From Amphibalanus amphitrite (Eukaryota; Arthropoda; Thecostraca; Balanomorpha; Balanidae): a DNA stretch of 64,000 nucleotides. The DNA is taken from contig NW_024881834.1 of NCBI RefSeq assembly GCF_019059575.1, positions 1-64,000 of the forward strand, written 5' to 3'. The notes under the pieces are model-generated. The model was not told where the DNA came from and did not search any database. It was given only the letters and a program-made list of their open reading frames with translations. Of this stretch, positions 32,541-43,600 are shown piece by piece; position 1 is the stretch's first letter, and each line of letters begins with the position of its first letter. Both the position numbers and the translations under genes were made by a program.

Positions 32541-35228
32541 TTTGAGGCTTGTTTGAAGTTCCAACAAAATCTGGCATTGAAAGTTTTGGAATTTTTCAAG
32601 GCAAAGTTTTTCTGCGCAAAAAAAAAAACGAAAGAGAAATCCAAAAGAGCTCTTCCTTTCCTACAGAATATAAATTATTACACGGCTTTCGGTTCCAGGT
32701 TCAAACGGTAACACGATAATTTTTTATCTTGGCTGGCGACAGTCTGTTGTCTTCTGTTGGTGACGAAATAAGATAGCACAGGCAGGCTGTGCCAAATCTT
32801 TACGGTCAATAAAGATCTCCGCACATGATTCTGCCCGACTCGACAGCTATCATCTTGACAATGCCGTGTTACGTTAACAAGAACAAGCGAAAATGAAGGT
32901 CGAAACGGGAACGTCTTCTACGTGCTCAATGCACACATGTGCGAGACGTTTGCCTGAAACTTATCTAAATTGTGCAGGAATGACGTGGCATTCGGACTCC
33001 GATGCCCGGGCCACTGGCGTTTCAAGGACGCGTTTTCGGATGAACCGCTGTTCTAAAATCCCGTGTGACCTTCAGAGCCAAGTGTATCATGCGTTATGTC
33101 CCGGTGAGTCGGCATTCCTGGGGCGATTTGTGACTCGTTTGGTCGCTGCCAGATTGTGACGTTTCAGTTTTGGTTGTTCTGATTCATCAAGCCGAGAGAG
33201 GTTCCAAGGTTCAGTAGGACTCCCTTACGGTCATAGGTGAATGGGGGTGATCACTTGTGATTAGATGCCGTTATTAGTCAGAAGTCAGTGTGAAAGAAGC
33301 CGTTCTTTAGGATTCAAATTAGCCTCTGAACGAACAGCGAGCAGCAGGACCCGAGAGAAAATCACTGTCAGTTCCACAGACTGCAGAATCCCCTCGGGAG
33401 AAACACGGCGCAAAAACTCTCCCTCCACCCCTCCAGCCACCCCTCCAGCCCCTCATCTGAAGCCGACAACAGGTGCCTTCCTTCCCCTCCTTCCCCTCGT
33501 CGCCGTCGACACGCCGCCACCGACGCTCGGCGGGGGATCTCGGCGCCACCAGTGTCGACTCTGAGCAGCGTGCCTCTCCTTCCAGTCCGTAGCAGCTGTC
33601 TGCCTCACCGCTGCGTGGGAGTCTTCCCATACAGAGGGGCTCCCCGCGGGTCGCGGATGGGGTGTAGGATCGCTCTCCACCGCCGCCGCGCCGCCGCCGA
33701 CGGGTCAGGCGGGCGCCGTGCCCGGTGGAGCTGCTATTGGCACGTGCCAAAGGCGGTGGGAGCCGGCGGAGACTGGAGACGACGGTCTGGATTGGAGCGG
33801 TGACGTCGGAACGCTGTCTCATAGCTCGAGAATGACGGGGAGAGAAAACGGTGTTCCATAGACTGGGAGGTGATCAGACTCTTGAGTCTCTGAAACGATC
33901 AGAGGTTCCCAAATCAAAGTTCCGAAAGAATGGCAGATGGACACCATTATGGCTTGTCACCGAGAATCCGAGATCTTGTCATGGTTTGTGAAACACATGA
34001 ATGTTCACTACCGTAACTCACTCGCTGATGCAGAGATGCTGTGCGCAGTTTTTAACCGGGATGGTGCAACATCCACTCCGACATTCGGCCGTCCAATTCG
34101 TGGAGCCGTAAACGAAATGCCCCTCTGGCCGTATCGACGTCGTGGGCCGGTCGGGGCGGCATCGAATGCACCATGTGCCGGGGCGGCCGGTCCAAAATCC
34201 ACACCGCTGCCGCTGCAGTGCCAGGAGCGGCGGAGCGATCAAACCAGCCATAGCGGCGCATTTGGCACTCATTACCCCTCCCTGCGACCTACAGACCCCT
34301 TACGGTCCCTCACGTGCGAACGACGCGTTCATCCGAACAAAGCCACAAAGGGAGTTTTCTTTGTTCCCCCGAACTGAGCCGTAGTGGCGCATTGCGCCTC
34401 ACTCGAGAGGCTTCCTGAGTTCTAATTTTGGCATCAGATGCGTGTACCGGCAGACGGGTGGCCGGAAGCGGCGCGCCGCCGTCAGCCGTGGCTGACCGCT
34501 GTTATATTAGACGGCTTGAGGTACGGCTAAATGGCCAAACAAACCCGAGAGCGGTGCATGGTACTCGGAGGTGACAAGGAAAGGTCAGTGTCATAACTGA
34601 GATAAAAGTTTAGATCAGAAATTCAGAATAGGCCGTAAAGGTTGCCAAGTTGCTACTTGAGGTCCACCAAAGGTCACATCAGGCCGACATGGGGAACAAG
34701 GGTCAAGTCCGTACCGACAACCCACGGCTCAGATTAAGTCAGCACCAGGGGCACAACAAAGGTCGGGTCGATACTCAAGTCTCAGCGAAGGTCAATGCAG
34801 CACTAAATGTCACTCAATAGGTAGGCCACGGTATATTGAACGTCGGCAGTGTCAGGGGCAGAACTTATTACGACTTTCAGAGCACACTATGTTTTAGGCA
34901 TTATTTAGTCGGTGTAGACCAAGACGACACGCGACCTGTCCAAACCAGACAATAGGCATGCTCGTGCTACATCCCTGACCTGACCTGCAACCCCACCCTC
35001 GTGCGATAATTGCACTTTGTGCTTTGATAAATGCACCAGATACAATGAATCAATGCTAACCTGATGGATGAGACGAAAATCTTTCGAATTAGCGAGAAAG
35101 TGACACCCGTCACCCTGGTAAGGTACGGATAAGTGAGCCACGTTGAACGTTTAACCCCCGAAATTATGCCAAAACCTCTCATCGAGGGAAACATTTTCAC
35201 CGTCGTTACTCAACAGCGACTGTTCTGG
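32541..35228. other. Intergenic, no recognised gene
   Basis: GC-rich at 33300-33830 and 34040-34380, where open frames on both strands are compositional. I recognise no repeat family, gene or RNA. Confidence 0.4.
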
Positions 35229-35232
35229 TTAA

Positions 35233-36412
35233 CCCGCGCCCCACTGGGGTCTGCGTATAACACGCCCTACTGGGGGGGGGGGGCTATTCATAGCCCCCCC
35301 TCCTAACTCCGAAACTACTGGGCCGATCGTCAAAATTCAAACGGCGTCTGATAGCCCCGGAAAAACTGTCGAGCGAAACCTAATTTCATTGACCTCGAGG
35401 TCACCGATGACGTCACAGGTCAGGTCAAAGTAAAAATTATTAGCATTTTGGCTTCTTCACGTTTTGGGCTTTGGCCGCCGTCTTACAAGTCAGATCAGGC
35501 TCATTTTTGGTTCACACACTCGTGAATAGATGCTCTAGATACTCTGAGGGTACCAAACTTGTACTTTGATTTTCAGGTCAAGGTCAGGTCATCACAGGTC
35601 ACGAAAATATTATGTCATCCGTCGGTCACGTGACACATGTTTTATGGTCCATTTAGGCCAAACATTTCGAATTTGATGTCGTCTGTGTCATTCGAGGTCA
35701 TTTTGAGTCAAATTTAGCTTAGGTCAGGTCACTTTCAGGTCAAAAAAGGTCAAATTTTGAAGTTGAAATTTTTCAACAAAAAAGGTGTCTATTGGATGCA
35801 GTTTGAGCTCAGGAACACGATGGTGCTATTTATATTGGCGTACGACGTCGAATTCGTGCTGAAAAATTGATTTGAAAAATTAATAATTGTTAATTTTTTG
35901 CAATAATGCGTATAACTTGGTCATTTTTGAAGATATTTGGCTAAAACTTGCTAGAGTTAGTCATAATAATGCGTTCTATCACATATATTCCGGTTTTTTC
36001 GAAAAGTCAAAACGTTTTTGAGAAAAATGTAAAAATATAAATTTTGAATATTATTATATAAAATTTTCGAAATTTTCAGAATTTCGAAAATCCGAGATAG
36101 CAGTTTGATAGCGCAGTCTATTCTGAGTCCTCTCATGCAAAGAAATTGGATCTAGCTTAAAAACTGAGCTCTTGGGAGCGATTGCCGTGGTTCAATGTTT
36201 TGCGTCGAAATCGGCCGAACATGACGTCACTCTGACGTCATTTCCGGCCGACCTATGGTAGGTACGAAGTTCAAATTTTGACACACGGTGTCAAATTGAT
36301 GCAGCCGAAGGTACTGAAAGTTTGGCGTCGATACGTCAAACGGTTTGGAAGTTATTGCAGAAAAACGGGAGGGGGGACTATAAATAGCCCCCCCCCCCCA
36401 GTGGGGCGCGGG
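35233..36412. mobile_element. Element D: TTAA-flanked MITE with hairpin ends
   Basis: TTAA flanks both ends (35229-35232, 36413-36416), with inverted CCCGCGCCCCACTGGGG ends. The left end is the long type with the core doubled (ACGCCCTACTGGGG follows TCTGCGTATAAC). Hairpins are G12-CTATTCATAG-C7 and G6-A-CTATAAATAG-C12. Inside the left hairpin is the shared CCGAAACTACTGGGCCGATC motif. The first third holds many AGGTCA units. No coding frame is seen. Confidence 0.85.
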
Positions 36413-36967
36413 TTAATGCGGCAAAATCAAAACATAAAAACAACATCTTTGTCATGTAAGGTGAATTCGTTCCCAAGTGAACCTAGCTTAGACACAAAGG
36501 TTTCCGTGGTGTGATAGCTATTTGTACGACACGAACAGCCTACCGCCGCTTTATCCAAGCAACTTGGCCTTAATGAACATCATACAGTCATGCAATCGGG
36601 TCTCGTACGCCCAAATAACCGCCCTATCCATCATAATTAGTGGGCAATTTCGTCCGACCTGTCTGGGTCGGCGGAGGTGCCCCCCCCCCCCCCACTACAG
36701 ACAAGTGGCCCCGGCCGCGCCGGGGACGGCGGCTTCACTGCCAAGTCGGGTCTTACAACACGGCAGTGGCGACCCGGTGATAGAAAAGGGCAAAATAACG
36801 AGCAAGGGCAGAGGCGCAAAATAACGTCCCGACTTTCCACAGGCGACATAACAGCCCACGGATACATCGATTCACATTTCACAACGCAAGTAAGACGATA
36901 AAGCACTGCATTCAACTACAAACTGAAGCCGGATGGGAATACTGCGCTTCTTAGCATAGTTGTACAG

Positions 36968-36973
36968 TTTAAT
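36968..36973 (-). promoter_or_regulatory. Possible AP4M1 poly(A) signal (ATTAAA on - strand)
   Basis: The only hexamer of this kind I noticed within 500 bp of the AP4M1 stop; weak evidence. Confidence 0.3.
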
Positions 36974-37435
36974 GGGAAACTCGTAAAATGCTGATAGAAA
37001 TTTTAACAATTTCACGATAATTCTCCCTCCACAAATTTACAAGTTACAACACACAGACTCCCGCTCATGCATTTATAAGGTACTGGGAACGATCAAGAAG
37101 TAAATACATTCCATTTGTAGTTCACTTTCCTTCTTCTCATCTATACATCATTTATAACACAGGTACAGGTCGTAGGTACGGGGACCCGCAGTTGCTTCTG
37201 TTTTCGAACCCCAACTCCAGCCGTCTGTCTTGTCCAGTAACAATCGATGACATTGATATCGACTGCCGGTCCCTGTATGTACAAGAGCAGCTGAGGTTTC
37301 CTGTGAGTGCCCTCTGACAGTTTATCGTTGTTTCCTGTGAGGGTGCTGGGACAATTTACTCAGGGTCGCTGTACAGTAGCAACTGCGGGTCCCCGTACGA
37401 GTATACCCCCAGTATTCACCTCTGCCGTCCCCCAA

Positions 37436-37654
37436 TCACCTATCGCTCCCGGCCGCGGCCAGCGCCGCCGGCTGGACCGTGTGGGTAGCCGAGACGGCGG
37501 CATGGCGCACCCAGCGGCGGGTGCAGCCGTCGGGCACCCCTGCCAGTTGCACCCCGGACACCCGCAGGCCGGTGACGGTTAGGTCGGAGATCTCCCAGCT
37601 GAGCTGGAACGGTCCGACAGAGTCCAGAGGGCCGGACACGTCCGCCTCCGCCAG
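37436..37654 (-). CDS. AP4M1: AP4M1 last coding exon
   Basis: Encodes 72 residues from [16 protein letters not shown] to the stop. It contains [14 protein letters not shown] and the diagnostic [15 protein letters not shown]. Acceptor TTTTCCCTCAG. The tail runs about 10 residues past the usual AP-4 end. Confidence 0.85.
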   Translation of the reverse strand: MAEADVSGPLDSVGPFQLSWEISDLTVTGLRVSGVQLAGVPDGCTRRWVRHAAVSATHTVQPAALAAAGSDR

Positions 37655-40600
37655 CTGAGGGAAAAGAGGGGAGGGTGGGGTTAGTGGAGGGAGAGACGGC
37701 CATGGGGTCAGGTTGTCAGATATGGAGCTGGGCCGAGCGCACGAAGATTGGTGCTGGTGATGGTGAATGGAAACAGACAATGCGAAAAATATAGCGATTG
37801 ATTGATTGATGGATATTCACGCTCAAAGTTGTCATTGCCGTTTTGTATATGACGCCTTCAGATCCTATCATACGCGAAACACACAGGGAAAAGAAAAGAA
37901 CTAAGGGAGTTTCAACTTTCAAAACAGCCTTCTGTCGTTTTACCAGTGTTAAACCGGCTCAGTCCCTCCTCTGTGATGAACCCTTTCCTCTGACCGACCC
38001 CTCCCCTCCGACTCACCCTGAGCACCGCGCTGGCCTCCTGCTGCCCGGCCATCTCCCGTACGGTCCACGTCACCAGCGCCGCCTGGCGGTCAAACTTCAC
38101 CGCTCCGCCGCCGGGCCCGGCACAGGTGGCGCTGACGGCGCTGGTGCCCGCCGGCGGACGGAACTGAACGCCTACAGACGGCGCGCGGAGCTCGGCCGCC
38201 GCCAGGAGTCTCACACGCAGCGTCACCTCGATGTCTGTCGAGCCGGGCAGGCGGAGCGCCGTGGCGCGGACGGAGATGGGGATGGGAGGGCCGGAGAGTC
38301 CGGCGGCACTCCGGTACTCGAGGAGGGTCAGCCGGCCCGGCGGGCCGCTCAGCCAGCGCGACTGCCGAGAGCCGGCCGGGTGCAGGCGGGAGACGTGCAC
38401 CTGAGGACCCAGGTGCGCCTCCGCTGGGGGGGGGGGAGGGAAGGTTAGTACTGCTGGGGAGAAGGGCGTGGTCAAATACGATCGACATGCTCAAAAATTG
38501 CTTTAGGAGATATATTCGAGGGTAACGATGCCTATTTGACAATACATAGTCTGGGTACGTACTACGTGTGCTAGCCATGAATGATTGAGGCTTCTTCCTT
38601 CAATTTTTGTGAAATTGTGCTCCTTGTCGAACCCTGCATTAACCAATATTAAAATCGTCTTTAAAGAACGATTTTATGAAACACGCAAATTTTGCCATAT
38701 GGTCCCGTATCGTTGTGCGCCAATGCATTCGTTTTCCGGAGCCTGATATCGCAGATCCCTTACCAGCTGCGTCCGGCTCCAAAAGTCGGACATCCTCTGC
38801 CAGGGAGACGTCCACCCGCGAGCAGGCAGTGCCCTCCGTGCGAACCTCGAGCCGACCGGTGACCTCACACTGCTGCACCTCGCCGTCTGACGTCATCACA
38901 CAGTCTGAAAGGTACAGCCGGAGATGACGTCATACTGCTGCACCTCGCTGTCTGATGTCATCACAGTCTGAAACGTACAGCAGGTCCTCAAACTCACGTG
39001 ACGTTCCTTTCACGTTTCCCTTAAGATTTAGTGTACAAAATAAAATCGTTTTATCATAAGCCCGATGTAGCGATCCCTATAAAGCGTTTCAATGGACCTT
39101 TTAGCCCTCACAGCCCTACCTCACTCAAGCAGAACCTCTGCAGCCTCAGTTCCGACCCCGAATACCTACCGACCGACTCGACGACATCCACGTAGACGTG
39201 CTGCTGCGCCTCGCCGCCCGGGGCGGGGGTGGGGGCGGGGGCGGCGGGTGAGCTGAGCTGGGCGGGGGCGGCCACGCAGGGCCGGCTGAGGAGGAGCGAG
39301 CGCAGCCGGCCGGCGTCCAGTGCCATCATCTGGCCGTCCTCCTGGGGAGGGAGGCGGAGGGATGGGAGGGTTGGGGAGGGACAGCGGTAAGCCATGGTGC
39401 GCTCAAGCAGAACGACCGAACACAATCACGACCTCGCTACTCCCTATTAACACGAGTGGAATAAAGGTAGCGACGTTAAAATGTCACAACAAGCAAATTG
39501 TTCACTTTACGTTGCCTGTTATAGCAATCGATCAGAACACTGCTATAGTACCCCACCGCAATCTCTCCTGCGTTAACCCTGCATAACAACCACAACACCC
39601 CATCTCACCACGATCTCCGTGGCCAGTTGTCGCAGCGTCAGATGGTTGGCTCGCAGTGCCGACTCGGAGGCCGCCCCGCAAATGGCGGCCACCACGTCTC
39701 TGAACGCCGTCAGCCAGCAGAGGACCTGCAGCGGCGCCAGGCGCCGGCCGGCCGCCGCGCCCCACCGCAGACCGTCACTCTGCACGTGGTAGAAGTGGGT
39801 GGATCCATGCTGGAACTGCGATGGGAAGGTGGCAAAAGAGGAAATTGTTAAAACTGGGTACCTACTTGAGAGATGTGAGATAAGTTGATTATGTGTTGCA
39901 TTAAAGGGACCCTCCCACCTTCAAAAAAGTTAATGAATTGGCACGAAAGTGATGTCGCTCGGTTCAGAAAGAGCGAAAACGAATATCTACCAAATTTCAT
40001 CGAAAAATATTCACCGGTTTTCAAGATATTAGACTTTTACTTTTGTTTACTTTTTGGGATCTCCGCTGTTCCTAGCGACTTTATTTGAAAGTGCGGCATT
40101 TGTTGCGCGCAAAGCAGCATATACCACCGCGTGCTACCAAACGTTTTAGTAAAAGATTTAAAAATCGTTAGATCTCCGCTGACGTCACAAATTCTAAGGG
40201 GGCATACCAATGCACTAGCCCCTTAGAATCCGAAAACTGCAAGTTTGAAATTCCATATCTCCGAATTAAAGCATTTGTCGATGTTGTGAGTGCCCAAACC
40301 GGTACTTGCAGGCCATGGCCACCAATTTGGCTATCTCAACTCAAAACTAATGTTAAGGTGGGAGTGTCCCTTTAAAAATGCTTAGGAAATTGAACTCCAA
40401 ATTACTATTTATTATTTATACTGTGCAAATTACAATACTGACGAGCAAAATTCACAACAAATCAGAGCAACTAGCAAATTCACAATTAATTTACACAGGT
40501 CAGCTAAAAATCACCTGAAAAAGGTAGGTAGGTATCTGGCTGGTGTAGCCAGTAGAAACACTGTAACATACAGATATCTCTTGTATTTCGCCACAAAATC

Positions 40601-43600
40601 GAGACATATATAGTTTTACATACGAACTTAGTTATCTAGTATTGCACACATGTGGCGAGAACATCGAATGTAATAAACGAATACATATGGTTTTCAATAT
40701 ACACATTGCCAATACAATTGTCCAAACAATACAGCAGTTTAAGCGAACGGAACGTTAAAAAGGGGGGCGCACAACTTAATCAAAGGCTTTAGCAATTTAG
40801 AGACTGGTAAAAGCGACACCTATTAACAAAACTGTAACTAGCGGTTCACAGCATCTAGCGGTGACCGGCGGAAGTAAACGCGCCTAGCGGTGACCGGCGG
40901 TACATGCAGGGGCTACATCACTCCCCCGCCCTAGTTAAACACCATAAAAAGAAGTTTGGCGGCGAGTACGCGACGAACGGCGGAGAGGGGGCGGCGAAGC
41001 AGGCGGCGGGTCCGGCGGCACGCGGCGAGCCGGGCGAGAGCCGCCGGGGGCACCTGACCGGCTGGGTGCAGGCGATGCAGCAGGCGGGCGGTCCACCGAG
41101 CTGTCTGTCGCTGTAGTAGGCGTGTCGTTCACCAGGACGTCCGGTGCTGCAGGCGGCGTTGCGGCAGGCATGTTGTCCGTGAAGGCCGGTTTACACCGAG
41201 CCAGGGTGACGGTGTCACGTCGCCCGAGACGGTCGATGGTGACGGTGTGTTGGTCGCGGGATAGGACACGATAAGGACCGTCATAGACGTATTGGAAAGG
41301 AGAGCGATGCGAATCGCGTCGGATGAAGACGTGGGAGCAGGTTTGCATGTCTTGAGAGATGAAGATTTGGCGGGAGCCAGGACGAGGAGGAGTTGGACGG
41401 AGCTCCGACATGGCGGCACGGAGACGAGAGGCTAGGGAAGCGGGATCAGAAGAAGTGTCCGACGACATGGGGGAGAGGAAGTCACCAGGAAGTCGGAGAC
41501 TGCAACCATAGACTAGGTCTGCAGCGGTGCATCCGAGATCCTCCTTGAGGGCCGTGCGCACTCCGAGTAGCACCAGAGGAAGTCGGTCCGACCAGGAGGC
41601 GGCGTCGTCATCGGTCCGCAGAGCTGACTTCAGTTGGCGGTGGAAGCGCTCTACCATCCCGTTTGCTTCTGGGTGGTAGGCGCAGGTCCGGATCCGAGAG
41701 GTGCCGAGAAGCTTGGAGACTTCTGTCCAGAGGCGGGACTCGAACTGGGATCCTCTGTCGGTGGTGATGAGTTCGGGTACTCCGAAGCGGGCGATCCAGC
41801 CGCTGACGAGATGCCGAGCCACCGTGACGGCGTCCATGGTGGGCAGAGGAATTGCCTCGGGCCATCGGGTGAAGCGGTCGACGACAGTCAGGAGATAGGA
41901 GTTGCCATGGGACGGAGGAAGTGGTCCGACAAGGTCGATGTGGATGTGCAGGAAGCGAGAGTCAGGTGGCTGGAAGCTGCCCATGGGTGGCTTCGTGTGG
42001 CGCTGGATCTTGGCACGCTGACAGTGCTGGCAGCTCCGGACGAAGGCACGGATGTCCGCGTTGATGTGGGGCCAGATGAACCTCGATGAGATGAGATGAC
42101 GCGTAGCGTTGATGCCAGGATGAGACAAGTCGTGGAAGCTCTTGATGATGGAAGGGCGGAGTCTGGCTGGGACTACAGGTCTAGGTGTGGCCGTTGAGGT
42201 GTCGCACCAGAGACGTAGATGCGGATGATCAGGGACTGGGAAGTCACGGATGATCAGAGATGAGGATTGTTGCAGCTTCGGCAGGTCAGGATCGTTGGCT
42301 TGGTGTAGGGCGATGTCGGCCAAGCTCAGCAGGCCGGGTGAAGGTGTAGCTGCGGCAGAAGCCGGCGCAGACACTGAGCTGATCCGTGAGATGGCGTCAG
42401 CTACCGGGTTGAGGTGTCCAGGAACATGTCCGATCTTGCTGGTGTGCTGCAGAATCAGGTCCATGTGACGTTGTTCACGGAGAGAATGGTTGGCGTTGCC
42501 GTTGGCCTTGAGAGCAAAGACGAGCGGCTTGTGGTCCGTGAGGATCTCGAAGTCACATCCTTCCAGATAGGGCAGGAAATGTCGCACGGCGAGGTACATG
42601 GCGAGCAATTCCCGTCCAAAGGTGCTGTAGCGGCGTTGGGTGGGCGTGAACTTGCGCGAGAAGAAGGCGAGAGGCTGAAGAGAACCACCAACTCGCTGGT
42701 GGAGCACGGCGCCGGCTGCCGTGCTGCTGGCGTCAGTGCTGAGGCTCAGAGCTGCATCTTTGACGGGATGAGCGAGCTGGGTGACGTCAGCGAGGGCGGC
42801 TTTGGCTGCAGAGAAGGCGGCGTCTGCCTCTGGGGTCCACGTGACTGAAGCAGCTCGGTCGTCTGAGGCAGTCAGGCCGTGGAGAGGTGCCAGAAGAGCA
42901 GCAGCGTGTGGGATGAAGCGGTGATAGAAGTTGATCATCCCCAGGAACTTCTTGAGGCTCTTCTTTGACTCTGGACGGTCGAAGTTCTTGATCGCACTGA
43001 CTCGATCGTCGAGAGGAGTGATGCCTCCGCTGGAGATCTGGTGGCCGAGGTAGGAGATGCTTTCCATGCCGAAGGCGCACTTCGATGGGTTGAGGAGCAC
43101 ACCGTTGCGGGAAAGACGGCTGAAGACCTCTCGGAGGTGTGTGAGATGTTCCGAGATGCTGCTGCTGGCGATGAGGATGTCGTCTACATAGACGAAGGCG
43201 AAGTCCAGGCCACGGAGGATGTGATCCATGAACCTTTGGAAGGTCTGAGCGCAGTTCCGGAGACCGTACGGCATACGGAGGAACTCGAAGGCGCCGAAGG
43301 GCGTTGTGATCGCTGTCTTGGCGATGTCTTCTGGGGCCATCGGTATCTGGTTGAAGGCCCTGACGAGGTCGAGCCGAGAGTAGATCGATGTCCCAGCGAG
43401 GCAGGCAGTGAAGTCGTGGAGATGTGGTAGTGGGTACCGGTCAGGCACTGTGATGCGGTTAAGTGCACGGTAATCACCACAGGGTCTCCAATCTCCAGAC
43501 GACTTGGGCACCATGTGCAGCGGTGATGCATACCGACTGCTGCTGGGTCGGATGACTCCGAGACTGAGAAGGCGCTGGAACTCTGCCTTGGCAGTGGCGA

